Shown here piece after piece: positions 11,125 to 21,832 of a stretch of DNA of 35,940 bases. This DNA comes from Parvularia atlantis (Eukaryota; Opisthokonta; Rotosphaerida). The notes beneath the pieces are model-generated. The model saw only the letters and a list, made by a program, of their open reading frames with translations, was not told the DNA's origin and made no database searches. The first letter of the stretch is position 1. Each line of letters opens with the position of its first letter. Position numbers and translations under genes: made by a program. The stretch spans positions 1 through 35,940 of the forward strand of contig CALSCO010000117.1 of NCBI GenBank assembly GCA_943704415.1, in the 5' to 3' direction.

Positions 11125-12227
11125 ATGGACGAGGCGGCGCAGACACACGCGTGGTGGGTGTGGTGGGCGCTCGCGGCGGCGCGGCAGGCGACGCGCGGCG
11201 TGCCGTGGCCGCGGGTGGCGCAGGCCGCGCTGGTGGCGGCGCTGGTGGCGGCGATCGCGGCAACGCTGTGGGCGACCGAGGCGAGCGCGCGGGTGCTGTA
11301 CGACCGGCGCGTGCTGGCGGCGCGGCGGGCGGTACGGGCGGCGTACGATCGGCTGGCGGTGCCGGCCGCGCGCGCGGCCTGGCGCGGCGTGGCCCGGCGC
11401 GACCACGTCGTGGCGCCGCTGGCGGCGGGTGCGCTGCTGGCGGCCGTGGTGCTCATGGCGCGGTGGCACGCGGCCGAGCTGCGCACAGCCAGCACCGCGG
11501 TGCGCGAGGGCGCAGTCGGGTGGCACGCGCACTGCGGCATGCTGCCGATCGAGGTCGTGCGGGGCGGGCCCGAGACGTACCAGGCCGTGCTCTGCGCCGT
11601 GGTCGACCTGCGCACGGGCGCGGCCACGCACGACCCCGTCGCGAGTGAGAACGACATCTTTGACCACCGCTGGGGCCGGCCCCTGCCGCACCCAACGCCC
11701 CCGCCCGAGCTGTTCATCGTCCCGCCCTCCCACGGCAACCCCGCCCGCCGCCGCGGCCTGCCGCTCCCGCTGCTCCGGCGCGCCGTCGACGCCGCCCAGG
11801 CCGAGTGGTGGGCCGCGCCCGCGCGCATCGACGTCACCTTCGCGCCCGAGCTGCACGCCGAAGCCCGCGGCACCGACCACGCGCTCGGCGTGCCCGGCTG
11901 CATCTCGCCGGCCGCGCGCGATGCCGACGTCGCCGCGGCGCTTCAGCGTGCGTCTGGCGGGCTTGGCATGGCCTGATGCGGCTGGCCTGTTGTCTCACTC
12001 TCTCTGCCGCTCGCCTGCCTGCCTGTCCGCCTGCCTGCCCGCCCGCCCGCCTGCCTGCCTGCCTGCCCGCCTGTCTGACAAACGCCCGCTGGACAGTCGG
12101 GCCGCAGGTCGACGTGCGCGCGCTCGAGACCGAGGTGCCGTGGATCGTGCGCGAAGCCTGGGACGACCTGCTCGAGCAGCTGATGTCGGTGGCGCGGCCA
12201 CACATCAAACGGCGGTCTTGGGGGTGA
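11125..12227 (+). CDS. Unknown two-pass membrane protein
   Basis: Two exons, 11125-11947 and 12097-12227, give an in-phase product of 317 residues ending RRSWG. The donor is GTGCGT and the acceptor GGACAG. I do not recognise the family. Near residues 31-54 lies one hydrophobic span (AQAALVAALVAAIAATLW) and near 97-118 a second (VVAPLAAGALLAAVVLMA), separated by about 40 Arg/Ala-rich residues that favour one side of a membrane. The remaining ~200 residues are soluble, with a proline-rich middle and an acidic, amphipathic C-terminus (EVPWIVREAWDDLLEQL). A tryptophan cluster (WWVWW) lies near the start. There is no clear cleavable signal peptide. It follows TMF1 by 101 bp on the same strand. It could be a mitochondrial or ER membrane protein; this is not settled. 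Confidence 0.65.
12013..12075. repeat. (CCTG/CCCG)n tetranucleotide tract inside an intron
   Basis: About 15 imperfect CCTG, CCCG and CCGC tetranucleotides lie within the 149-nt intron of the two-pass membrane protein gene. This intron is over twice the usual 43-75 nt; the repeat explains the extra length. Confidence 0.85.
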
Positions 12228-12393
12228 CGGCGGCGCGGAACTGCGGCCGCGGCAAGGAGGAAGCGAGGACACAAATCTGCATGCATTGCAATCGCAATCG
12301 GCACGCGCCGCGCGCACCGCGACAATCGTGCAGGCCTACTGCAATCGACACACGTCACACGACACACACACACGTGCCACGCGCGCACGGCAC

Positions 12394-12615
12394 TCACAAC
12401 CCGCGCAGCTGCTCATTCGTCCGCTCGAGCTCGACCACCTGCCGCTCGAGCGCGTCATAGTCTCGCTGCAGCGCCACCAGCACACCCTGCAGCCGCCCGT
12501 GCTCGGCCGCCGTCTGTGTGCGCCGGGCCTGCAGCGCCGCGATCTCGCGCGCGTACTCGCCGGCGGGGCGTGCGCCCGCGACCGTCGCCGAGCCCCCACC
12601 AAAGTCCGCGTCCAT
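12394..12615 (-). CDS. Small coiled-coil protein, unknown
   Basis: Uninterrupted frame of 73 residues from ATG 12613-12615 (MDADFGGG) to the stop at 12394. An in-frame ATG at 12666 would add 17 hydrophobic, Cys-rich residues (MMAAIVTVCSC) that look less natural. After a short Gly/Ala linker the rest is a strong heptad coiled coil: EYAREIAALQARR, then RLQGVLVALQRDYDALERQ, then ELERTNEQLRGL. The coding strand is chosen because the other frames lack comparable heptad order. It is divergent from SKI2, with 75 bp between start codons, and convergent with the two-pass membrane gene. I do not recognise a family; small subunits of tethering, kinetochore or adaptor complexes look like this. It may have an extra upstream exon. 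Confidence 0.5.
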   Translation of the reverse strand: MDADFGGGSATVAGARPAGEYAREIAALQARRTQTAAEHGRLQGVLVALQRDYDALERQVVELERTNEQLRGL

Positions 12616-12690
12616 CCGGATCGGGATGCACAGGCAGGAGCAAACAGTGACAATCGCCGCCATCACCCCTCACACGACCGCGCCACGCGG

Positions 12691-15600
12691 ATGCTCGCGG
12701 CCGGTCAAGCCGGCGCGGCGCTGCCACTGCCGGCCCTGCCCGGCGCGCCCATCACGGCACAGACCCTGCCACTGCCGCCCATCTCGGCCCTCGTGCCTGC
12801 CGGCCGCGGCGATGACCTGCGCAAGCGCATACAATGGGACCGCCGCGCCCTCGCCCACGCGCACTTGCCGATGCCTCGCCAGCCCGCCGCCGACCGCGCG
12901 CCGTGGCACATCGCCGCGCTGCAGCCCTCACGCCCTGTGACCACGATCGAGGCCGTCCGCGACCCGCGCACGCGCGCCGTGCTCGCCCATCGCGAGGTGT
13001 GCGCACTCTGCACTGATCGTCTCTTGTGCAGTTCGCTGATCGAGCGCGTGCACAGGTCGCGCTCGATGCGGGCACGGTGGACCCGCGCCAGTCATCTTCG
13101 ATGCTGCGTGAACCTGCCCCGCACGACGATTTTGTGCGCGGCCGCACCACCTTCAAGCCATTCGAGCCCGGTGCAGCCGCGTCTCAAGCGCACCGCTTTG
13201 TGCAGTCACTCACACACGTAAGCCCAGGCGGGCTGGCAACGGACAACCCTGTGCGCAACACCGTCGCTAGCGGCCCTGCAGTCAATGACGATGACGACCC
13301 CGCGACAGCGCTGCGGCGCGATCTCTTTGGTGAGCGCACCAGGCTACTCATGGGTCAGCTCACACGTCTGCACCCGCAGGAGGCGCTCTCGAAAGCATCC
13401 CGCCCGGCTTTGCGCGCGGGCTCAGCTGTGCGTCGCACAGGACATAGACCTAGCGCGGCAACTGATCGCGCGACACAGACCGTGACGTCGTTGCGCTCGG
13501 CGCGACCGCAACCGACGCCGCGCCACGGCTCCGCTCTGTTGCCCTCTCATTCGACATCAACATTGACAGCCTCGACCGACCCGCGCCCGCCGCAGCTGCC
13601 CCTGGGTCAACGCCCATGCAAAGTAACGACGAGTCGGCACTGAAGCAGCCGGAGGACGATATGCTGGACCGCGTCAAGGTCCCCTTGCATGCTCGCCGCT
13701 CTGACGCACTCACGTGGCATGTTGGACGCAGGTGCCTCCGATGCCAGCTGCAAGAGCGTCACCGCAGGCAGCTCAGCAAGACTCCTCAGGCCGGCGACGC
13801 TTTGCGCAGGTGGTGGACGTGCGCCAGCCCTTCGCAGACTTTCACGAGCGTGTGCCACACATGGCGCACAAGGTGCGATGCAAGCTAGGCTGCCCACGCG
13901 CTGCTCCCCGCTGTTTGCTGAGTCGCGCGCACGCAGTACCCGTTCGAGCTCGACACGTTCCAGAAGCACGCCGTATTCAACCTCGAGCAGGGCAACAGCG
14001 TCTTCGTGGCCGCACACACCTCCGCCGGCAAGACCGTCGTCGCCGAGTACGCCATCGCCCTCGCACAGCGCCACCTCACGCGGTGCGCATGCGCGCGTTA
14101 AGGATAATGACTCGTGTGACACGCGGCAAACGCACAGCACGATCTACACCTCGCCCATCAAAGCACTCTCAAACCAAAAGTTCCGCGACTTTCGCAACAC
14201 CTTTGGCGAGGTCGGCCTGCTCACGGGCGACGTCCAAATCAACGCGGAGGCGTCGTGCCTGATCATGACGACCGAGATCCTGCGCTCGATGCTGTACCGC
14301 GGCGCCGACATCATCCGCGACGTCGAGTGGGTGATCTTCGACGAGGTGCACTACATCAACGATATCGAGGTGCGTGCGCGCACAACACACAGTTGCCGCG
14401 ATGGCTGATGCGCCGGCACTTGCTTGGTATGCGCCAGCGCGGCGTCGTTTGGGAAGAGGTCATCATCATGCTGCCCGCGCACGTCGGCATCGTCCTCCTG
14501 TCGGCCACGGTGCCCAACACGATTGAGTTTGCCGACTGGATCGGGTACGGCGACCTCAGTGTTGGCAATCATGCGCTTGCTCACTCGCATCCCCTGCAGT
14601 CGCACAAAGCAGCGCCCGATCTACGTCATCTCGACGCTCTACCGGCCCGTGCCGCTTGAGTACAGCCTGCTCGTCAACAAAGAGCTGTTCAAAGTCGTCA
14701 GCGCCCAACGCGAGTTCCTCAACGAAGGGTGCGCAGACACACGCCGCAAAGTGAAGCTCACAACGCGTCTAGCTACACACGTGCCGTCGAGGCCATGCGC
14801 GGCCCGTCACGCGGCGCCAACGCGGGCGCTAACGCACGCGGTGGACGTGGTGGAGCGGCCCAGCCGACGCCATCTGCGCGAGGACCACAAGGAGGTAACG
14901 AGCAGCAGGCGCGCAGAACGGCTACTAGGCCTAGAGTGTCCAGTCTGCGCAACTGACGCAAACAGACGCAGTGGGTCTCGGCCGTCGACTTCTTGCGCAA
15001 GAACGCGATGGTGCCGACCGTCGTCTTCACCTTCTCCAAGCGCCGTTGCGAGGAAAACGCAGCTGCGTTGTCCAACACAGACCTGACGACCGCCTCCGAG
15101 AAGAGCCAGATCCACCTGTTCATGGAGGCATCGCTCAACCGCCTGAAAGGTGTGCGCCAGCGCTATACTTAATTTTATCGCGGCTAAACGTTGCAACTTA
15201 CACGCACAGGCAGCGACCGCGATCTGCCGCAAGTGCATCGCACCAAGGACCTTTTGCGCCGCGGTATCGCCGTGCATCACGGCGGTCTCCTGCCAATCAT
15301 CAAAGAGGCACGCGCAGCGAGCTGGCACAAAGCCGTGTGACACGCGCACGCATCAGATGGTCGAGATCCTGTTCAGCAAGGGCCTTGTCAAGGTCCTCTT
15401 CGCCACCGAGACCTTCGCGATGGGCGTGAACATGCCCGCACGTTCCGTCGTGTTCTCAGGCCTGCGCAAACCAGACGGCCAGAAAGGCTTCCGCGACCTT
15501 CTACCAGGTGCAGTGTGCGTCGATCTGCACGGTGGTCACACTGACGCACAGCCGCCAGGCGAGTTCACACAGATGGCTGGCCGCGCGGGTCGTCGTGGTC

Positions 15601-17820
15601 TTGATTCCGTCGGAACGGTCATCTACCCGTGCTTCGACGACGTGCCAGACGTGCGCGCTGTGAAGGATGGCGGTGCGTAGCGCTTTCTGATTGTGCTGTG
15701 CGCTCGCAGACGGCCACGCTGAACAAGATCATGCTGGGCGAGCCCACCAAGCTCGAGAGCAAGTTCCGCCTCACATACATCATGATCCTGAACCTTCTGC
15801 GCGTCGAGGAGTTGCGCGTACAGGACATGATGAAGCGCTCGTTCTCCGAGTTCCACAATCAAGCTGCTCTTTTCGACCACCAAGCCCGCATAGAGCAGGT
15901 GGCATGTTTGAGCACCAGGCACGCCCGCTTGCAATCTGATGCGCTCGCACTCGCAGTCGCGCGCGACGCTGCGCGCACTACCAGAACTCGACTGCAGCCT
16001 ATGCCAGCATGACCTGGCAGCGTACTACAAGCGCTACGTCCAGCTGGTGCCCTCCCTTGTTGCTCCCGCGACACGGAGATTTAGTAAACACGGCGTGCGC
16101 AGATCAACATGAACGCGCAAGTGATGCAAGCCCTTCTGACGTCTGCTGCAGCGGCCAAAGCACTCGGCCCGGGTCGAGTTGTCGTGGTCAACACCAAGGT
16201 TCGTCCGCATTTGCTTCTGGCGTGCCACGTATGTGACACCGCAGCGACGTCAGACGCTGCGGAACGCACCCGCAGTTGTGCTCAAGACCGACACAAGAGG
16301 CCAGACGCGACTCTTCACGTGCTTCATCTTGGCCCCACAGCTTGAATGCGGGAGCGCAGAAGGTGTGTTCTCACATTCGGCATACTGCGACTCACGTGGA
16401 CTGGCAACAGCCGGCGACACAGCACCGCTCCCACTGCGCTTCCTGAGCGTACCCAGGGGCCAACCGTCGTACCGCATCGATGACGTGACGCAGGAGGGCA
16501 TTGTCGTCATCGGCAAAACGCGTTACAAGGTGCCCTCTCACGCCTGGGCGTCTTGTGACTACCACTTACTGCAGCGACTCAGATGGATGCAGCGCTTTTC
16601 ATCCCCAAGACGGACGCGAAGGAGGCGTCGGCCCTGGCGCACAAGCTCGTTCAACTAGCGCATGAAAATCCTTCAGGTTCACGCCGTCACTGCGGCTACG
16701 CGTCCGGGTCGTCTAACATTGCCCGCACCGCAGTCGGTATTGAACCGCTCCACCTGGTCAAAGAGCTTAAGATCAACGACGTCGACTTTGTGGAGCTGTT
16801 CCAGCGTCAGCAGGCGCTTGCTTACAAACTGTCGCAGCCCGACGCGTTCCAGTGCCTTCGATGCCCCGACTTCAAGCAGCACGTGCGTGCCAGACTGGTC
16901 CCGCCGGCACAGGTGCTGACTGTTTGCTGGCAGTACGAGCGCATTCAGGCCTGGCACATGCTCAAGACGGAGCTCGAAGAACTCGAGTACAGAGTGTACG
17001 CCGACGCAGGATTACGTTTGCGCTCAACTGCATGCGACCGACAGCTCCGATCGCAATCTGCAGCTGCTGCCCGACTACGAAGTGCGTCTGAACGTGCTAA
17101 AAGCGCTGTCGTACGTGGACGAGCGCGGCATGGTTCAGCTTAAAGGCCGCGTGGCCTGCGAGGTAACGTAGATGGCGCAGGTATGTGCCGCTGCTTTAAC
17201 ACGCTAACCATCTGTCTCACGCAGATCAGCAATGGGTATGAGCTTTTGATTTCCGAGCTGATCCTCGAGAACGTCTTTGTTGAGCTTGAGCCGGAGGAGC
17301 TGGTCGCGCTGTTGTCGTGCTTCGTGTTCGAGGAGCGGTCCGACAACGCACCACAGCTGACCGACAGCTTGGAGAAGGTGCGACCGATCGCAGATCGTGT
17401 CTCGTCTCAGCTGCGCGCACTCACGCAGGGCAAAGCAACCATCGAGGCGATTGCCGACAAGCTCATGCAGACGCAGAACCGCCTCGGCCTGTCTGCGCAC
17501 GATGCCGATCTCGACCCGCTAACGTCACTTCGGTTCGGTCTAGTCGAAGTCGTCTATGAATGGGCGCGCGGCAAGGTGCGCCGTCGTGCCTTGTTATGCG
17601 CACTCATTCGTTGCGGCAGTCCTTCAAGCAGATCATGGACCTCACGGACATCCTCGAGGGCTCCATTGTGCGCTGCATCGTCCGTCTGCACGAGACCTGC
17701 CGCAACGTGCGCAATGCAGCTAAGGTCATCGGCAACACATCGCTCGCGGCCAAGATTGACACGGCGTCTGCACTGATCAAGCGAGACATCGTGTTTGCAG
17801 CGAGCTTGTACTACGGCTAA
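12691..17820 (+). CDS. SKI2: Ski2-type RNA helicase of the Ski complex
   Basis: Start ATG 12691, stop 17818-17820; roughly 1,300 residues and at least 16 introns, mostly 45-71 nt. The N-terminal part matches SKIV2L/Ski2: [15 protein letters not shown], then [10 protein letters not shown], then [15 protein letters not shown]. The DExH core begins [17 protein letters not shown], with Walker [10 protein letters not shown], motif Ia [19 protein letters not shown] in [12 protein letters not shown], motif [11 protein letters not shown], motif [13 protein letters not shown], and motif [12 protein letters not shown] (near 15,575). [15 protein letters not shown] and [10 protein letters not shown] are present, and the C-terminal helical domain ends [14 protein letters not shown] and [12 protein letters not shown], the hallmark Ski2 end. 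It feeds RNA 3'-5' to the cytoplasmic exosome with Ski3 and Ski8. The Ski2 N-terminus and [10 protein letters not shown] distinguish it from Mtr4. Splice sites in the arch/insert part (about 15,900-16,600) were not all fixed. Confidence 0.93.
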
Positions 17821-18089
17821 AGATGAGCTGTGGTTGCACTGGTCTTTCAGAACGATCTTCGTACCGCCCAGTTTCGCCCTGATACCAAAACGTCAAGCGC
17901 TGCGCCGAAGACAACATGGCCGGAGTCTTTTTTTCATCACAACGCCGCCGCGCATCGAGTGCCATCTCATGCTGGCAGCGGCCTTGAGCCATCGGCAACC
18001 TGCTCTCTGAAGTTCAGACTTTCTGCATGCATGACTTTCCGTTGGCATTCAGCACTCCACATTGCAAGGCATGGAAACGCGGGCGATCC
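17821..18089. other. Convergent 3' intergenic region
   Basis: A 269-bp gap between the stop codons of SKI2 and the FG-GAP receptor gene. It is less GC-rich than its flanks and has one T8 run near 17928-17935. It must hold both 3' UTRs. I see no gene, tRNA or clear hairpin terminator. Confidence 0.6.
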
Positions 18090-21000
18090 TCAGACCCGGA
18101 AGTTGTCCCGAGGAAAGTTGATGGGCTCCAGCTTGACGGCCCGGCGCTGCGCGCGAATGAAGAAGGCCAGCGCACTCACACCAGAAATGATCAGCGACGC
18201 GAGGACAACGCCTGTGATAATCCGCACAACGTCCGAAGCGGGATCCTGCTGCTGCTGCGGGGGAGCGACGACGCTTGGAGCCGCAGTCGGCGTGGCTAAG
18301 TGAGAACAGCGGATCAGTGGCACACATCGCTCAGGGCAGACGACGGCATACCAGTAACAGATGTTGTCCACCCTGCACCACCCGTGGCGTCACTGCCTGT
18401 TGCACGCGTGACCACGGCACTGGTCGAAGGGGGAGAAAGACCAGCGGCCGCGGTCTGCGTTGATCCGATGCCCACCGTCTGTGTTGATCCATTGCCGGCC
18501 GTGTTGGTGGATCCGCTACCCGCGGTCTGCGTCGACCCGCTGCCCGCAGTCTGCGTCGATCCGCTGCCCGCCGTGTTGGTGGCGCTGCTGCCGGCCGTGT
18601 TGGTGGACCCGCTGCCCTCCGTCTGCGTCGATCCGCTGCCCGCCGTGTTGGTGGATCCGCTGCCCGCGGTCTGCGTCGACCCGCTGCCCGCGGTCTGCGT
18701 CGATCCACTGCCCGCCGTGTTGGTGGCGCCGCTGCCGGCCGTGTTGGTGGCGCCGCTGCCGGCCGTGTTGGTGGACCCGCTGCCCTCCGTCTGCGGCGAT
18801 CCACTGCCCGCCGTGTTGGTGGATCCGCTACCCGCGGTCTGCGTCGACCCGCTGCCCGCGGTCTGCGTCGATCCACTGCCCGCCGTGTTGGTGGCGCCGC
18901 TGCCGGCCGTCTGCGTTGATCCGCCGATGATCGTCAGTGTTGATCCAGCGCCTTGCGTGTTCGCTGTCGGAGAGGTGAACGTGATCTCCGCTGTGCTAGT
19001 GCGTTGAGCTGTCACGAAGACGGTCTCGCTCAGGCGTGTGTCGCCTGTTGTTGTCATGACCATGTTCTCTGTTAACGTCGGCAGCAGGGTCGGCAGTGCT
19101 GCAGCTCACAGAGTCAGTACTTGTGCTGCAACTTATTTAATCAGGCTAACGCACGTGTGGCAGCGGCGAAGCGCGTTGTGACTGGTGCGGCTGTCGTAAA
19201 CGTGGCGGCCACGGTCCTTGTGCGGCGTCGGGCGATCGTCGCTGTCGGCGCGATGGTCGTTGTGCCTGTGTAGGCCTCGTTAGTTTGTAGACACAACGCA
19301 TGCACAGACGGACACACGCTTCGGTCGGAATGGCGGTTTCGGGCACGGGAAATGCGGCGGCCGCGGCCACGGCCAGTGTGGCGGATGCGGCGGCCAGTGC
19401 GGCGGGAACGGGAAGTGAGGACGGCAGTGGTGTCCGTCGTCCCAATCCCAGTCCCAATCCCAATCCCAATCCCAATCCCAGTCCCAGTCCCAGCCAGGAA
19501 AACCAGAGGCATCCAGCTTGTTGCAGTCGCGGTCGCAGTAGCAGTTGCGGTCGCAGCGCCAGTCATGATCGCAGTCGCAGTCGTCGTCGTCGTCGTCGTC
19601 GCAGTCGCGATCGCAGTAGCAGTCGCGGTCGCACCGGTTGTCGCGGTCGCAGTCGCAGTCGTCGTCGTCGTCGCAGTCGCGATCGCAGGGGCAGTCGCGG
19701 TCGCAGAACCACCCACGATCGCAGTCGCAGTCCCACTCGCAATCGCGGTCGCAGCGGCAGTCGCGGTCGCACAACCAGTCGCGGTCGCACTCGCAATCGC
19801 AGTCGCGATCGCAGAAGCAGAACGGGTTGCAGCGCCGGTCGCCGTCGCAAGGGCACGGCAGCCACGGGAACCACGGAAACCCAGGAGGGTGCGGCGGGCG
19901 CGGGCACGGGCAGTGCGGCTTGCGGATGCACGGCCAGTGCGGCGGGCGCGGGCATGGCCAGTGCGGCGGCTTGATGATGATGATGGTGACGCCCACGCCG
20001 CCATGGCACGGCCCGCCGATGATGATGATGAGCGCGCCCGCGACCACAGCGCGACCGGTCTGAGCGTCGGCCGGGGCGAGCTCGGCAAACACGTGCTGGA
20101 GCTCGCACGCGGTCGCGTCTGCGGTCGCGTCCGCGGTGCAGTTGAGCACGCTCACGCTTGCGTCCAGAGCCCGCCCTGTCGCCGCCAGGATGCAGTGTCC
20201 GTCGCAGGCCACCGTTGCGCCCAGCTGATCGCCTGCGCTGGTCCCGCTGCCTGCGGCGACAAAGTTGCACGCGACGGGTTTGGAGCGGCAAGCCATGCTG
20301 TAGACTTGCCCTGCACGGATGAGCGTCAGCGACCGCTGGCGCACGCGCTCTTCGGACGCACCGGCTGCACTGTTCTTGCCCGGGGCTCCCACCATGACAG
20401 CGTCGCCGTTGGTTGCGACAGTAGACCCAACGAGGTCGCCTGCGACGGCACCGACCGGGAACTGCTGCGCCGAGATGGCGGCGACGGTATCTTCTGGCGC
20501 GTCGAGCTGGACAACAAAGACCGCACCTGCGGGTGCCCCGTGCGCGTGCGCGCATGTCAGACGCGACGCGCGCGCCTGGGGGACGCACGCACCGCGCGAG
20601 TCTGCCTGACCAGGGGCGCCGACGACGTAGAAGTTGGCGGCGGGGTCGAGTGCGAGCGTGTGGCCAAAGTGCGCGCGCGGTGACAGCTCGACCGGTGCGG
20701 CGCGTTGCAGCAGCGAACACTCGGCCCACGTCGCGCACGTGAAGACAAACACGGCTCCTGCGTTTGCGCGTGACAGGACCACCGTCAGCAGCCCACGCGA
20801 GGATTTGACGAGCCGCACGCGCACCGCGCTCATCGGGGCCACACCAAGGTGCGCCTGATGCGTGCGCGCCGCCGCGGTTTGTCAGCAACGGCGGAGAGGC
20901 GCGCGCGGGCGTGGCCGCACGCACCGATGATGATCGACAGGAGGCACGTCAGCTCGCTCACGGCCACGCTCGCGCCAAACCGTGCACCGCGATCGCTCGC

Positions 21001-21832
21001 CTCGGGCGCGCGCAGGATCGCCACGGCGCCCTCGTCGCAGTTGGAGATGTTGGCGCGGCAGGGATAGACATACACGGCGCTGGCGCGGCGCGACGTGCGG
21101 TCAGGCCCCCATCGGTCCCGCGCGGGCGCGGCGCGCGTACCCATCGGGCGAGCCGCCGTCTGCGCTGTGCGGCCACGGCGTGTCGGGGGCACCGACGACG
21201 AGCACGTCGTCAAACTCGCTGATGGCCACGGCATAGCCAAAGGCGCGCGCGGCTATGCCGGGCGCGCGCGCGCGAAATCAGTGACCGATCTCAATGCGGG
21301 CAAACTGACGAGCCGCACCCGGCCGCGAGAGGATGCGCGTCTCCACACAGGCGGGGGCGGTGCGCATGGCGTAGGCCGGCGTTGCCGTGCACTGGTAGAC
21401 GAAGACCGCTCTGCGTTCGCGCGCAGATAGGGCGAAACAACTCAGCCGCAGCGGCTCCGAAGCGGCACGCCTGTGCAACGCGCACCCGACCGACCCGTTC
21501 AGCACCAGCGCCGGTGCGCCCACGGCGAGCGCCTCCTCGTCAAAGCTCAGATCGACGGCAAAGCTGCGTGCATCACGCGCCCGCTCAGCACTGGCACGTC
21601 TGCGGTGTGGTCAGCGCGGCGCGCACCCAAAGTCGTCGCCGGGCGTGCCGATAGAGGCCGAGAGCGTGAGCGAGTGTATCGCGTTCTCGTCGACGCCAGG
21701 GTCACGGGTGGGCGCCGCCTTGGCGTGTGCAGACGCGGCGAGCACGGCGAGCACGAGGGCGAGGCCGCCCAGCAGCAGCCGAGCCTTTCGCAGCGCCGGT
21801 CGTCCCGGTCCGGCCTGCCGCGCGCAGAGCAT
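18090..21832 (-). CDS. Integrin-alpha-like FG-GAP receptor: signal peptide, propeller, repeat stalk, one membrane span
   Basis: Twelve exons: 21832-21627, 21563-21486, 21410-21319, 21252-21141, 21079-20925, 20854-20825, 20757-20593, 20526-20362, 20310-19318, 19265-19155, 19098-18352, 18295-18090. They sum to 3,060 nt in one phase (1,019 residues). A signal peptide (Arg/Lys, then LLLGGLALVLAVLAASAHA) leads into FG-GAP propeller repeats to about residue 430: GDDFGFAVDLSFDEEALAVG, FGYAVAISEFDDVLVVGAPD, FGASVAVSE, IIIGAP, FGHTLALDPAANFYVVGAP, VATNGDAVMVGAPG. A Pro/His/Trp, Cys/Asp and Asp-Trp stalk follows (about 430-665), then a Thr-rich link, 20 Ser/Thr octapeptides, a membrane span (ITGVVLASLIISGVSALAFF, about 977-998) and a 21-residue basic tail. 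Likely a type I surface adhesion or wall-sensor protein. The stop-like gap at 19141 falls in a 56-nt intron (GTGCGT...CTGAC...CAG). A split into two genes is the alternative, but the second half would then lack a signal peptide. Confidence 0.78.
18440..18919 (-). repeat. Coding 24-bp tandem repeat, 20 units
   Basis: Twenty consecutive 8-residue units of the form S/A-T-Q/N-T-A/E-G-S-G in exon 11 of the FG-GAP receptor gene. Units follow a higher-order order (STQ, STQ, STN, then a QTE unit, STN, ATN) that recurs, so blocks of six or seven units were copied together. The Ser/Thr content suggests a heavily O-mannosylated extracellular stalk. Confidence 0.93.
19330..19990 (-). repeat. Coding simple-repeat stalk: Cys/Asp and Asp-Trp arrays between Pro/His/Trp blocks
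   Basis: Within exon 9 of the FG-GAP receptor gene. In protein order: a Pro/His/Trp/Cys block (PPHWPCPRPPHWPC; near 19980-19870), a hexamer/dodecamer array giving CDRDCDCDRDC-type sequence (about 19850-19520), a short unique linker, about nine Asp-Trp dipeptides from GATTGG/GACTGG hexamers (19441-19495), and a second Pro/His/Trp block (PHWPPHPPHWPWPRPP). The two Pro/His/Trp blocks resemble each other, so the arrays look inserted into an older repeat. Confidence 0.85.

Noticed and set aside
10314-11903. Minus-strand frame of 529 codons opposite TMF1 and the two-pass gene
   Set aside because: Ser/Ala/Arg-rich shadow typical of GC-rich genes, with no domain and no splice logic.
12691-17820. Mtr4 as the helicase identity
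   Set aside because: The N-terminal blocks, [19 protein letters not shown] context and the terminal [12 protein letters not shown] match Ski2.
17821-18089. Possible tRNA or small RNA near the T8 run
   Set aside because: No cloverleaf, no A and B boxes; the T run alone is not evidence.
18440-18919. CRISPR-like array
   Set aside because: The units are contiguous 24-bp coding repeats without spacers.
18314-19063. Treating the octapeptide and membrane-span part as a separate gene starting MVMTTTGD
   Set aside because: It would lack a signal peptide, and a perfect-phase 56-nt intron with a CTGAC branch site links it to the FG-GAP exons upstream.
19352-20683. Long plus-strand frame rich in Ala-Val repeats
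   Set aside because: It mirrors the Cys/Asp coding array; beyond the array it shows no domain, whereas the minus frame carries FG-GAP repeats in series.
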